A stretch of 64,000 nt of DNA from JAISFI01 sp031553775. Its GTDB lineage: Bacteria > Bacteroidota > Bacteroidia > Bacteroidales > Azobacteroidaceae. The position numbers and the translations under genes were made by a program. Within the stretch, counting starts at the first letter, position 1. Each line of letters starts with the position of its first letter. The notes beneath the pieces were generated by a model, which searched no databases, was not told the origin of the DNA, and was given only the letters and a program-made list of their open reading frames with translations. Where the stretch lies: positions 166,633-230,632 of the forward strand of contig JAVBLA010000005.1 in the NCBI GenBank assembly GCA_031553775.1, read 5' to 3'. This document shows, in pieces, positions 19,254-27,811 of the stretch.

Positions 19254-20474
19254 TTATTCATACCTTAAGGCATTGATCGGATCGAGCGATGCCGCTTTTT
19301 TCGCCGGATACCAACCGAAGAAGATACCGGTTGCCGCACAAACTAAAAAGGAGATTCCGACTGCCGGAGCGCTGACAATATACGGCCAGCCCAGCATACT
19401 CGAAGCCACATACGATAGCGCCAATCCTAAAAGGATACCGATAATTCCACCTATCAGGCTGAGAATGGTACTTTCGCATAAAAATTGCAGCAAAATATCC
19501 TGGTTGCGGGCTCCGATCGACATACGTAGACCGATTTCTTTGGTGCGTTCGGTAACGGTGACGTACATGATATTCATAATTCCTATTCCTCCGACTACCA
19601 ATGAAATAGATGCAATAGCAGCCAGCAATACCGTTAAAAAACCACTTACGGAATTCATCATTTGCAGCATTTCCTGTTGGGTACGTACCTGGAAATCGTC
19701 TTCCTGTCCGGTTTTTAATTTGTGCTCCTTGCGTAAAATAGTTTCTATCTCGTCTGTTGCGAGTGATGCCACCTCTTCCGATTGTGCGGAAGCCATGATC
19801 ATATGAATGTATGTAATAGCCAATATCCTTTTTTGGACAGTGGAATAAGGAGCGATCACCACATCGTCCTGATCCTGTCCCATTTGATTTTGTCCTTTGG
19901 GTTCCAATACCCCGATAATCTTGAAGGGTATTTTTCCGAAACGGATGGTTTGTCCGATAGGATTTTCTCCATTCGGGAAAAGATTTTCGACGACGGTTTC
20001 TCCTACCAGGCAGACTTTAGCCGCTGCCCGCACGTCCTGTTCGGTAAAATTAGTCCCGGAGGCAATTTCATATTTACGGATTTTCAGAATGTCGGAATTT
20101 CCTCCCTGGATGCTTCCCGGCCAGTTATTCGCTCCGTTGACCAACTGTCCCGAGGCATTGACTACCGGAGAAGCCATACTAACGTATTTTGCCTGGTGCA
20201 TAATAGCATCCACATCTTTTTCCGTGAGTGTCTGCACATTTCCTGATCCGACATTTACTCCTCCCTGGCGTTGGCTGGCACGCATCACCATAATCAGATT
20301 CGTTCCCATTGTGGAGATCTGGTCGTTGATGCTTTTTGATGAACTTTGTCCGAGGCTGACCATCGCAATCACCGAAGAAATACCGATAATAATTCCCAGC
20401 ATGGTTAGCATAGCCCGTGTTTTATTACGCATCAGGGCTTTTATTGCTATTTTTAAAAGATTCAGAATGTTCAT
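19254..20474 (-). CDS. MacB-type ABC transporter permease (efflux operon B)
   Basis: 406 residues. The N-terminal helix has the family signature RAMLTMLGIIIGISSVIAMV. The large periplasmic domain (about 45-265) contains the MacB-like stretches GANNWPGSIQGG and PNGENPIGQTIRFGKIPFKI. Three C-terminal helices follow, with the coupling helix ERTKEIGLRMSIGARNQDIL. It resembles the operon A permease in layout but its periplasmic domain is more typical of the MacB family. Last gene of operon B, 12 bases after the ATPase. The two permease operons converge with stops only 6 bases apart. Confidence 0.93.
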   Translation of the reverse strand: MNILNLLKIAIKALMRNKTRAMLTMLGIIIGISSVIAMVSLGQSSSKSINDQISTMGTNLIMVMRASQRQGGVNVGSGNVQTLTEKDVDAIMHQAKYVSMASPVVNASGQLVNGANNWPGSIQGGNSDILKIRKYEIASGTNFTEQDVRAAAKVCLVGETVVENLFPNGENPIGQTIRFGKIPFKIIGVLEPKGQNQMGQDQDDVVIAPYSTVQKRILAITYIHMIMASAQSEEVASLATDEIETILRKEHKLKTGQEDDFQVRTQQEMLQMMNSVSGFLTVLLAAIASISLVVGGIGIMNIMYVTVTERTKEIGLRMSIGARNQDILLQFLCESTILSLIGGIIGILLGLALSYVASSMLGWPYIVSAPAVGISFLVCAATGIFFGWYPAKKAASLDPINALRYE

Positions 20475-20486
20475 GTGCAGTTGATT

Positions 20487-21230
20487 TTAATAATCTTCAC
20501 TTACCGGCAGAGTAGCCAGGGCGGCTTTTGCCGATTGGGGAATCACGGCTATGTCTTTTACAATGTGCCCGTCACGTAATTGGATCGTACGCGAGGTAAA
20601 TACGGCAATATCCGGCTCATGTGTAACAAAAGCGATCGTTTTCCCTCCGGCGTGCAACTCTTGGAATAAACTCATAATTTCATAAGAGGTCCGGGTATCC
20701 AGGTTCCCGGTTGCTTCATCGGCTAATAAAATTACCGGATCGTTGACCAATGCCCGGGCAATAGCCACCCGTTGCTGTTGTCCTCCGGAAAGTTGATTCG
20801 GCATATGTTCCATCCGGTCTTGCAGTCCTACCTGTTCCAGGGCATGTATAGCCCGCTCCCTGCGTTCCTTACTTGAAACCGCAGGATTATATAATAGAGG
20901 GAGTTCCACATTCTCCAAAGCAGAAGTCCGGGCCAGGAGGTTATACGACTGGAAAACAAAGCCTATTTTCCGGTTCCGGAGCGTGGATAGTTCGTCTTTT
21001 GTGCGTTGACTCATAGCTATCCCGTCTATAAAATATTCTCCGGAAGTTGGCCGGTCTAAGCAACCCAGGATATTCAGCAGGGTAGATTTTCCACTGCCGC
21101 TTGTGCCCATGATGCTCACGAATTCTCCTTCATCGATGGAAAAAGAAATTCCTTTCAGGGCATGCACCTGTTCACTTCCCACCTGGAAAGTCCGGCGAAG
21201 CTGATCTATTCGGATGATGTTATTGTCCAT
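20487..21230 (-). CDS. ABC transporter ATP-binding protein, MacB/LolD type (efflux operon B)
   Basis: 247 residues. Walker [10 protein letters not shown] near 42, Q-loop [20 protein letters not shown], signature LSGGQQQR, Walker [13 protein letters not shown] and switch histidine FVTHEPD. The motif after Walker B is ADEATGNLD, with Ala in place of the almost universal Pro; the catalytic Glu is retained, so activity is expected. A hairpin repeat fills the gap directly before this start codon, separating it from the adaptor gene of the same operon. Confidence 0.95.
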   Translation of the reverse strand: MDNNIIRIDQLRRTFQVGSEQVHALKGISFSIDEGEFVSIMGTSGSGKSTLLNILGCLDRPTSGEYFIDGIAMSQRTKDELSTLRNRKIGFVFQSYNLLARTSALENVELPLLYNPAVSSKERRERAIHALEQVGLQDRMEHMPNQLSGGQQQRVAIARALVNDPVILLADEATGNLDTRTSYEIMSLFQELHAGGKTIAFVTHEPDIAVFTSRTIQLRDGHIVKDIAVIPQSAKAALATLPVSEDY

Positions 21231-21231
21231 T

Positions 21232-21313
21232 GTTCAATCAATTTAGTCGTTTTCTTGCAATAACAGATTCCAAGTAAACTTGGTTTCTGTCTATTGCTTA
21301 ACGAAAACGTTTA
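21232..21313 (+). repeat. Hairpin repeat, family 1, copy A
   Basis: About 82 bases opening GTTCAATCAATTTAGTCG and closing TTAACGAAAACGTT. It folds on itself: GCAATA/TATTGC, CAGA/TCTG and CCAAGT/ACTTGG around a two-base loop. It differs from copy C at only about half a dozen positions. It sits inside operon B between the adaptor stop and the ATPase start. Confidence 0.85.
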
Positions 21314-21340
21314 AAGATATGCTGTGCAGATTTGACCGGG

Positions 21341-22516
21341 TTATTTTTTTGAAGGCCGTTTCGGCATCAGCGGATTGGCTGCCGCTTCGGTATTTTTTTT
21401 GCTTTTTTTCTCAACTGATGCCGAAAGAATTACGGTGTCACCTTTGGATAATCCCTCGGAAACGATTGTATGAATCCCATCGGATAATCCTGTTTGAATG
21501 GTTTTCGGATGCATTCCTTCCGGAGTTTGGAGCCAAACATTTTTTTGCCGGGCATGATTTTCCGTTTTTGGTTTTGCCGGTTCTTCTTTCTTCTTCGAAA
21601 ACATTTCCGGAGTCGGTTCGAAGTGCAGGGCTTCTGCAGGAACTACCAAACCCGTTTCCGAATGAGTGATGATAGAAACACTGGCCGTCATTCCCGGAAA
21701 GAGTTTTTCTTCCGGGTTGGGAGCTTCGATGATAACGGTATAGGTTACCACGTTATTGGTTACGGTGGGTTGCAGACGGATTTGTGATACGGTTCCATCG
21801 AATGTATCCTCGCTATATGAATCTACAGTGAAAGTAACTTTTTGCCCCAGTCTTACCTGACCGATATCGGCTTCATCGACATTGGCTTCCACCTGCATTT
21901 TTTTGAGGTCGTTGGCAATGGTGAATAATGTCGGTGTACTGAATGATGCAGCCACTGTTTGTCCCTGTTCTACCGAGCGGGCGAGTACCACCCCGTCGAT
22001 CGGTGAATAAATTTCCGCATAAGCCAGGTTCACCTGTGCCTGATGTACATTGGCCTTGGCATTGGCTACACTGGTCTTGGCCTGTTCCAGGCGGTTGACA
22101 GCGTCTTCGTATGCGGCTTCCGTAGCAGCACTGACATCATATAATTGCTTGGTACGATCGTAATTCTGCCGGGCATAGGTCAGGTCGCTTTGAGCACTCG
22201 ACAGACTGGCATTAGCCTGGGAAAGTTTTTCACTCAAAGTGGATTTGTCTAATTCTGCCAATAACTGACCCTTTTTTACCTGCGAATTATAATCCACATA
22301 GATCTTTTCGATCACACCGGAAACCTGCGTACCGACATCCACTTTATCTACCGGTTGTACATAACCTGTAGCCGTAACAGTAGTTTCCACTGTTTGTTCT
22401 TCTACTGTTGCGGTATTGAATACAACCTCTTTTTTTCTTGCACCTATCAAGAAAAACACAATGACGATAACAGCAAGGAGTCCGGTGATGCTGATAATAA
22501 TTATTTTCTTTCTCAT
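21341..22516 (-). CDS. MacA-like efflux adaptor (operon B)
   Basis: 391 residues. One N-terminal membrane helix (about 4-24, IIIISITGLLAVIVIVFFLI) with no lipobox, then the standard adaptor order: lipoyl half (YVQPVDKVDVGTQVSGVIEK), coiled-coil hairpin at about 95-170 rich in Ala and Gln, lipoyl half (IYSPIDGVVLARSVEQGQTV), beta-barrel (VEANVDEADIGQVRLGQKV) and membrane-proximal domain. The C-terminal region has an unusual Lys/Glu/Pro-rich insert (KKKEEPAKPKTENHARQK) and a basic tail. It fits MacA much better than the three lipoprotein adaptors of operon A do. Confidence 0.93.
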   Translation of the reverse strand: MRKKIIIISITGLLAVIVIVFFLIGARKKEVVFNTATVEEQTVETTVTATGYVQPVDKVDVGTQVSGVIEKIYVDYNSQVKKGQLLAELDKSTLSEKLSQANASLSSAQSDLTYARQNYDRTKQLYDVSAATEAAYEDAVNRLEQAKTSVANAKANVHQAQVNLAYAEIYSPIDGVVLARSVEQGQTVAASFSTPTLFTIANDLKKMQVEANVDEADIGQVRLGQKVTFTVDSYSEDTFDGTVSQIRLQPTVTNNVVTYTVIIEAPNPEEKLFPGMTASVSIITHSETGLVVPAEALHFEPTPEMFSKKKEEPAKPKTENHARQKNVWLQTPEGMHPKTIQTGLSDGIHTIVSEGLSKGDTVILSASVEKKSKKNTEAAANPLMPKRPSKK

Positions 22517-22547
22517 ATAATTAAATTTTTCACTTTTCTTTTTACAC

Positions 22548-23849
22548 TTACATAACTATTTTTTCACCTATATACACGTCGAGTATTTTACGTTTCAGCA
22601 TGAATCCGTATTTACTCTGGATGTAATCGTTCAGGGCACTGATATAGTTATTTTGTTGTTGGAGCAGGTCGACTGCAGTAATTGCACCGGCCTTGAATTG
22701 TGCATTATACACTTCGTATGTTTTCAGATAAGCTTGTTGGCGGACATCTGTAGTCTGGTATTTATTAGATGCCGAAACCACATTCTGATATTCTGTCGCA
22801 ACATTCTGCAGTATATCCAGTTCTGTCTGTTTCTGATCCAACTCAGCTTGTTTCACGGCAATACGGCTTTGTGTGACTTTCGATTTTGTCCGTTTATTAT
22901 CAAAAATAGGAATACTCAGTGAAACTCCGATCTGCTCGTTCAATCGATCGGATAATTGATTCCCGTAATTGGAAAAGTCGTTGATATGCCCTGTTCCGAT
23001 GCTCCCGCTTAAGGAAATGGAAGGATAATATCCGGATTTTGCTAATTTAACACCGACATTGGCAATATCCACATTATATTGGCTGATTTTTATATCCGGA
23101 AGTGTTTGTACTGCCCTTTCCATTACATAACTTCTGGTAGGGAGTACAGACATGGCCGTTATCGAAGATGTATCCGGATAAACGATTTCGAGGTTTTCCT
23201 CCGGATGCATTGAAAGCAGACTTTTCAGGTTCAACAAACTGTTATCCCTGCTGATCCGGGTATCGGTAACATTGTTTTTGTCGTTGGCGTATTGCGCATC
23301 CAGAAGCAGGTAATCGCTTTCTAATATTTTTCCTGCTTTGTATTGTTCTTTTCCCTGTTTTGACTGTTCTTCACTTGCCTTAACTACTGCTTCCTGGTAT
23401 TTCATCAACTCCTCATTCCCTAAAACACTCAAAAAAGCCTGCAGAATCTGAATGGTCAGGTCGTTTTCATACTGGGACGTTTTATAGACCGATTGTTGCA
23501 TTTTCAGTTTATTCTGTTCAATCGTATTACTGATGCTTCCTCCCTGATAGAGCGTTACACCGGCATTCAGCCCGTAATTTCCGTTCCAGGCCGACGAATT
23601 ATCTTTGCTGCTACTAAAATTTTCTCCGAGTGAAGCGCTTAGAGAAGGCAATCGCTCCATTTTCGATTGTTGCCATGTGTCTTCCGAGGCCTCTTCCGAA
23701 AGTTTGAGCGATTGCCGGTTGTAGTTGTTGCCTAAAGCATAATCCAGGCACTGTTCCAAAGTAAATTTTCTGATGGTTTGTGATGCATCCTGTGCCTTCA
23801 CAGGCAGTAGAAATAAAACCGATAAGGAAACTAAAACAATCTTTTTCAT
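22548..23849 (-). CDS. TolC-family outer-membrane efflux channel (operon B)
   Basis: 433 residues. Signal peptide MKKIVLVSLSVLFLLPVKAQ. The first half holds FTLEQCLDYALGNNYNRQSL (the standard opening of the family), and the second a parallel repeat with GVSLSIPIFDNKRTKSKV, the characteristic membrane-entry motif. It is the first gene of operon B, 31 bases before the adaptor. No clean -7 box was found upstream. An inverted copy of the family 1 hairpin repeat begins 52 bases before its start. Confidence 0.92.
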   Translation of the reverse strand: MKKIVLVSLSVLFLLPVKAQDASQTIRKFTLEQCLDYALGNNYNRQSLKLSEEASEDTWQQSKMERLPSLSASLGENFSSSKDNSSAWNGNYGLNAGVTLYQGGSISNTIEQNKLKMQQSVYKTSQYENDLTIQILQAFLSVLGNEELMKYQEAVVKASEEQSKQGKEQYKAGKILESDYLLLDAQYANDKNNVTDTRISRDNSLLNLKSLLSMHPEENLEIVYPDTSSITAMSVLPTRSYVMERAVQTLPDIKISQYNVDIANVGVKLAKSGYYPSISLSGSIGTGHINDFSNYGNQLSDRLNEQIGVSLSIPIFDNKRTKSKVTQSRIAVKQAELDQKQTELDILQNVATEYQNVVSASNKYQTTDVRQQAYLKTYEVYNAQFKAGAITAVDLLQQQNNYISALNDYIQSKYGFMLKRKILDVYIGEKIVM

Positions 23850-23900
23850 ATCTAAATAACAGACTATTAAAATTACAAAGAAAATAGGAATCTAAAACAG

Positions 23901-23981
23901 CATGTTTTCGCTAAGCAATGAGCAGAAGTAAAATTTATTTTGATAATGCCATTGCGAGAAAACGACTAAATTTATTCAACA
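23901..23981 (-). repeat. Hairpin repeat, family 1, copy D (inverted, diverged centre)
   Basis: Read on the minus strand it opens GTTGAATAAATTTAGTCG and continues with GTTTTCTCGCAATGG. It keeps both outer arms, but the centre has diverged to an A/T-rich palindrome. Upstream of the operon B TolC gene. Confidence 0.75.
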
Positions 23982-24050
23982 AATGTATGGGGGATATGGT
24001 TTATGTTAAAATGTTTTTCGACCAAATGAATATTTTCAGGGACGAAAAAA

Positions 24051-24199
24051 CAAAATTAAAAATTAAGAGTTGTGATTCTTCAATCCCTGGCATGGGGGAT
24101 TTATTTTCTGTCTTTTTACAGGTACAGAGACTTAATTTTGACAAATATCGAAAAATATAACTCTTAACTCTTAATTCTTAACTCTTAATTCATAATTTT
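24051..24199. repeat. MITE-like element with 21-base inverted ends (family 2 relative)
   Basis: CAAAATTAAAAATTAAGAGT at the left end faces a near-perfect inverted copy at the right (24179-24199; 19 of 21 positions match). About 107 bases lie between. The left end continues into TGTGATTCTTCAATCCC, which is shared with the repeats at 41847 and 50701. It has no coding capacity. Confidence 0.6.
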
Positions 24200-24200
24200 G
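24193..24200 (+). promoter_or_regulatory. -7 box for pepE, inside the repeat end
   Basis: TAATTTTG matches TAnnTTTG; predicted start about 24207, leader about 15 bases. The box lies within the right inverted end of the 24051-24199 element, so the repeat may supply the promoter. Confidence 0.45.
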
Positions 24201-24221
24201 TGTTTGATAAAATGCAAAATT

Positions 24222-24932
24222 ATGAGATTGTTATTATTGAGTAATTCTACAAATCCCGGAGAAGCTTATCTGGAATATCCGAAGCTTCATATCCGATCGT
24301 TTTTGGGAGAAAAATCCGTCAGGGTCCTGTTTATTCCTTATGCAGCTGTTTCTTTCAGTTATGATGAGTATGAAAAAAAGGTTGGTGAACGTTTCTGTGA
24401 AATCGGCTATGAGATACAAAGTATCCATCATTTTGCAGATCCTGTAAAAGCCATTGAACAGGCAGAGGCTATTGCTGTAGGCGGAGGGAATACCTGGCAA
24501 TTGGTAAAGATGTTACAGGAAAAGCATCTGTTAGAGCCTATTAGAAGGAAAGTATCCGCAGGAACTCCTTATATCGGTTGGAGTGCAGGAAGCAATATTG
24601 CTTGTCCAACACTCAGAACTACCAACGATATGCCTATTATCCAACCGGTTGATTTCCATACATTGAATCTTCTACCTTTCCAGATCAATCCCCACTATAC
24701 GGATGCTCATCCGGAAGGTTTGGGAGGAGAAACCCGCGAAGACCGGATCATGGAATTCATTACACTCAACCAGGATGTATATGTGGTCGGATTAAGGGAA
24801 GGTACCCTTCTGAATTATGAAAACGGCCGGCTACGGTTGATAGGAAAGCGCAGTGCCCGGATTTTCAGATATGGAATGGAAACGGTGGAGTTGGCGGAAA
24901 AAGATGATTTTTCTTTCCTGGCAAGAGTCTGA
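24222..24932 (+). CDS. pepE: Peptidase E (alpha-aspartyl dipeptidase, family S51)
   Basis: 236 residues from ATG 24222; the frame extends upstream to a TTG but the conserved family N-terminus MRLLLLSNSTNPGEAYLEYP fixes the start. The nucleophile serine is in YIGWSAGSNIACP and the oxyanion-side motif is AVGGGNTWQLVKML, both typical of S51. The histidine-containing segment QINPHYTDAHPEG is also present. It hydrolyses Asp-X dipeptides in the cytoplasm. Slightly longer than the E. coli enzyme. Monocistronic; its promoter may come from the adjacent repeat. Confidence 0.93.
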   Translation: MRLLLLSNSTNPGEAYLEYPKLHIRSFLGEKSVRVLFIPYAAVSFSYDEYEKKVGERFCEIGYEIQSIHHFADPVKAIEQAEAIAVGGGNTWQLVKMLQEKHLLEPIRRKVSAGTPYIGWSAGSNIACPTLRTTNDMPIIQPVDFHTLNLLPFQINPHYTDAHPEGLGGETREDRIMEFITLNQDVYVVGLREGTLLNYENGRLRLIGKRSARIFRYGMETVELAEKDDFSFLARV

Positions 24933-25070
24933 AATAGTGATTAATAAAAACGCATGTTTATTTTATAAATCAGAACATTCTTTTTGGAAAGATTTATGTT
25001 CCAAGTTAATTCTCAATCATTGTTTTAACGGTTTTTAAAATTTCTACCGGCCGGAGTACAAAATAATTCG

Positions 25071-25078
25071 TATCTTTG
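25071..25078 (+). promoter_or_regulatory. -7 box for the 25115 barrel protein
   Basis: TATCTTTG, exact TAnnTTTG match; predicted start about 25085, leader about 30 bases. Confidence 0.6.
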
Positions 25079-25114
25079 CAGCAACGTTTTTATTAATTTT
25101 AATACTTAGCAAGT

Positions 25115-25597
25115 ATGAAAAAAGTTTTAATGTCTCTGGCAATTGCCGTTATTTGTACTTTAGGGCTTTCGGCCCAGGAAATGAGTCCTAATGCTTTGGG
25201 GCTTAAATTAGGAGGAAGCACCGGTAATATATCTGGTGTAGATGTAGAGTTTTCTTACCAAAAAGCATTGAGTTCCAACAACCGTCTGGAATTAGACCTT
25301 GGATTCAGCAGTGGAGATGGATACAACGGTTTTTCTCTTTCCGGATACTATCAATGGGTGTGGAACATCCAGGGTGGTTTTAACTGGTATGCGGCTCCGG
25401 GAGCATCTGTAGGATATCTTAATTTCAAAAATGCAGATGATTATGTATCCGTAGGAGTAGCCGGACAAGTGGGTATCGAGTATCGTTTCTCGGAAATTCC
25501 CCTGCAGTTAACACTGGATTATAATCCTTATATCGGTTTTACCAATAGTGAAGGATATAGCGGTTCATTCTGCCTGGGTATCAGGTATATGTTCTGA
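25115..25597 (+). CDS. Small outer-membrane beta-barrel protein
   Basis: 160 residues. Signal peptide MKKVLMSLAIAVICTLGLSAQ, then alternating aromatic/polar strands (SNNRLELDLGFSSGDGYNGF, SGYYQWVWNIQGGFNWYAAP, GVAGQVGIEYRFSEIPLQLT) and a C-terminal strand ending in GIRYMF with a terminal aromatic, the usual signal for the barrel-assembly machine. About eight strands would fit. OmpX/OmpA-barrel-like, substrate unknown. Monocistronic, with a -7 box 36 bases upstream and a strong terminator downstream. Confidence 0.8.
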   Translation: MKKVLMSLAIAVICTLGLSAQEMSPNALGLKLGGSTGNISGVDVEFSYQKALSSNNRLELDLGFSSGDGYNGFSLSGYYQWVWNIQGGFNWYAAPGASVGYLNFKNADDYVSVGVAGQVGIEYRFSEIPLQLTLDYNPYIGFTNSEGYSGSFCLGIRYMF

Positions 25598-25616
25598 TCT
25601 GTATCTGAAGTATTAT

Positions 25617-25650
25617 AAAAAAACCCGGAAATTGCCTTCCGGGTTTTTTT
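25617..25650. terminator. Bidirectional terminator between the barrel gene and the glycosylase operon
   Basis: ACCCGGAA (25623-25630) pairs with TTCCGGGT (25637-25644), loop ATTGCC, with A and T runs on either side giving termination in both directions. Confidence 0.92.
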
Positions 25651-25702
25651 ATGCGATGTGTCCGGACAATCCCGTTGATATCTATTGTTTTTTGAGATTA
25701 TA

Positions 25703-26209
25703 CTATTCCTTTGCGATATATCTCCATTCCAGGTCTTTCCATTCTTCTGCATAAGCTATTCCGATCCGGGGAGTAGTGGTATATTCCGGGGTATACCCAT
25801 CGTCTTCCAGCCAGATCCTTCCGGAGCATAAGTTTTCACTGTAAAATCCGGCATTCAGTTGTAATTTCCGGCCTACACGTCCCGGCCCTGAAAAATTCCG
25901 GATGCCCCGGATCAATACTGCTTGCGGATCATTTTCATGGCCGGTGACGAAGTTCAGCATCCAGTACATTCCATAAATCAGGTAAACGTATATTTTTCCT
26001 CCTTCATGATACATCACTTCGGTTCTTTTGGTTCGTCCTTTGCAGGCATGACAGGCTTTATCTTCTTCTCCCCGGTAAGCTTCTGTTTCTGTAATACGGA
26101 AGCGCTCTTCGTGCCCGTCGTCGAAACGGCGGACCAGAATTTTGCCTAGCAGGTCCGGAGCGACTAATAAAACATCTCTCCGGAAAAATTTTTCATCAAG
26201 TTTTGTCAT
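25703..26209 (-). CDS. mpg: 3-methyladenine DNA glycosylase (AAG/MPG family)
   Basis: 168 residues, shorter than the usual 190-200. The family motifs are all there: DLLGKILVRRFDDG, ITETEAYRGEEDKACHA with the catalytic Glu, MYHEGGKIYVYLIYGMYWML with the DNA-intercalating region, AVLIRGI and GPGRVGRKLQL. It excises alkylated purines and hypoxanthine. The C-terminus appears trimmed after the active-site core but the residues needed for catalysis are kept. It overlaps the end of the hydrolase gene by 14 bases, so it is co-expressed with the two upstream genes. Confidence 0.92.
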   Translation of the reverse strand: MTKLDEKFFRRDVLLVAPDLLGKILVRRFDDGHEERFRITETEAYRGEEDKACHACKGRTKRTEVMYHEGGKIYVYLIYGMYWMLNFVTGHENDPQAVLIRGIRNFSGPGRVGRKLQLNAGFYSENLCSGRIWLEDDGYTPEYTTTPRIGIAYAEEWKDLEWRYIAKE

Positions 26210-26957
26210 TTGCTGTTTCTTGTTTGATTCTATCCAGAAAATCGCTCGCTATCCTGTTAAATTCTTCCGGTTTTTTACTGGTAAGAAAATGATCTGCTCC
26301 GGGAAGGATAATCCGTTCGGAATTGATAATAGAACGGTGTATCTCATCGTTCTGCTTTTGAGTCACCATGTCGTTTTCTCCTGTTACCACCAGACAGGGA
26401 GTCTTAATCCGGTCAATATCGCCTGTTTGTAGCTTCGGATGGTGTACCATCAGATTCCATATTTCTTTTTTTCTTTTTTCTTTTGTTGAAAATACCGCAG
26501 CAAAACACAAGAACAGATAAACCCAATAAATTTCTATGCGTATAAGAAAACGGAGTCCTGACGAATTGTAATTGGCTCCTACCAGAATCATTGATTGCAA
26601 ACGCTCCGGAGATAGTAATGCCAGATGAAGAGCCGTATTGGCACCATCGCTAAACCCGAGAATGTGAGCCTTTTTAATTTGAAGGACATCCAACACGGAC
26701 AGCACATCACCTGCCAGGGTATTGAAATCCAGAGGGAGTTTCCCTCTTTCCGATTTTCCGTGGGCGCGGCTATCTATTGCGATTACATAGTATTTTTTTG
26801 AAAAATAGGAAATCTGAGGATCGAAAATATGCAAATCTTCTCCGTTACCATGTAAGAACAAAAGGACAGAGTGTTTTTTGTTTCCATAGCATTCTATATA
26901 GATCCGGGCGTCTCCGGATACGATATAATGGGTATCGTTAGGTGAAATTTTCTTCAT
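26196..26957 (-). CDS. Alpha/beta hydrolase
   Basis: 253 residues from the ATG at 26957; an upstream in-frame ATG lies inside the preceding gene. The fold is clear: VLLFLHGNGEDLHIFDPQIS (oxyanion-hole HGNG), YVIAIDSRAHGKSERGK, nucleophile elbow LGFSDGANTALHLALL (GFSDG), acid region PCLVVTGENDMV and histidine in LPGADHFLTSKKPEEF. The catalytic triad is complete. It belongs to the broad esterase/haloperoxidase group; substrate not predictable. Middle gene of an operon: 5 bases after the possible clan CD protein gene and overlapping mpg. Confidence 0.85.
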   Translation of the reverse strand: MKKISPNDTHYIVSGDARIYIECYGNKKHSVLLFLHGNGEDLHIFDPQISYFSKKYYVIAIDSRAHGKSERGKLPLDFNTLAGDVLSVLDVLQIKKAHILGFSDGANTALHLALLSPERLQSMILVGANYNSSGLRFLIRIEIYWVYLFLCFAAVFSTKEKRKKEIWNLMVHHPKLQTGDIDRIKTPCLVVTGENDMVTQKQNDEIHRSIINSERIILPGADHFLTSKKPEEFNRIASDFLDRIKQETANDKT

Positions 26958-26962
26958 AAATT

Positions 26963-27769
26963 TTAGAATCCTGTTACAAGCAACCTTCTCGCCGCATTTT
27001 CCCCGCACTTCTGATATTTGGCATAGGCTTTTGCCGCACTTGTTCTCACGCTTTCCGGATTTCCTCCTTTGATATAGGCACTGATAGCATCATGTAAAGT
27101 ATAAGCTTCCGGGCACATCAATCCTGTAGTCCAAACCAGTGGATAGGCTTTTGCAGATTGGAGGAACGGAGCAAAATATTTCTTACTGATACACGCCAGA
27201 ATAATAGCATCCCGGCGAAAATCATCTGCAGGTGTATAGGTGTTTTTTAACGAAAAATCCATCAATCCGTCATGCCCGATATAGGCAAGTAATCTGGAAT
27301 TTCCCTCGATTCCAATAACCCGGCTGTCAATATGCAGGGTGTCTTTTTTTTGTCCTGAACAGGAATAAAGGAAATCTTTGGTGCATTGTTTGATTTCTTT
27401 TCCATCATAAGCATCGGCTACTAAATAATATTTATGGGTTTTGTGCTCGAAAATGATTCTTTGTAATACGATATCGTTTGGAGAATATCGTTTGATTTCT
27501 TTCCATTCCGGGCTTTGGCGGAAAAAAGTACGGATGCCGTAACCGCATCCCCAGTACAAGTTGTTGTCCGGATCCTGCCCATTGCCTATTTTCTTGGGAA
27601 CAGGCACGATTCCCTGATATTGATTGTCGCATAAAGCTACCAATACATGGATTGTTGTATATGTGCTGTCGAACTCCAGTTTTTCCGAATCGACGGGTCT
27701 TTGTCCGGAAACATTTTTGCAGCAGCAAAAACAAATGACCAAAAGAAAAAAATAAGAAATTTTATTCAT
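26963..27769 (-). CDS. Exported protein with a clan CD-like His/Cys pattern
   Basis: 268 residues from the second ATG (a first ATG adds three residues). Hydrophobic N-terminus ISYFFLLVICFCCCKNVSGQ with three consecutive cysteines could be a lipoprotein or ordinary signal. The mature protein begins with a strand (TTIHVLVALCDNQYQG) and a glycine-rich segment (NLYWGCGYGIRTFF). Two later strands end in His166 (RLLAYIGHDGLMDF) and Cys193 (DAIILACISKKYFA). That spacing resembles the His-Gly and Ala-Cys strands of clan CD cysteine peptidases (caspase, legumain, gingipain), but here the His is followed by Asp-Gly. I know no named family. First gene of the hydrolase/mpg operon. Confidence 0.6.
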   Translation of the reverse strand: MNKISYFFLLVICFCCCKNVSGQRPVDSEKLEFDSTYTTIHVLVALCDNQYQGIVPVPKKIGNGQDPDNNLYWGCGYGIRTFFRQSPEWKEIKRYSPNDIVLQRIIFEHKTHKYYLVADAYDGKEIKQCTKDFLYSCSGQKKDTLHIDSRVIGIEGNSRLLAYIGHDGLMDFSLKNTYTPADDFRRDAIILACISKKYFAPFLQSAKAYPLVWTTGLMCPEAYTLHDAISAYIKGGNPESVRTSAAKAYAKYQKCGENAARRLLVTGF

Positions 27770-27811
27770 GATACACATTGTATAAATGGATAGATAGATA
27801 AAATTCTGTCA

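Noticed and set aside
20487..21230. Loss of function in the operon B ATPase because ADEPTG reads ADEATG
   Set aside because: The catalytic Glu, signature and switch His are intact; Pro to Ala at this position is tolerated in ABC proteins.
23918..24160. 80-residue open frame on the plus strand
   Set aside because: It overlaps the inverted copy of the family 1 hairpin repeat and the left end of the 24051 element; composition is not coding-like and no start signal precedes it.
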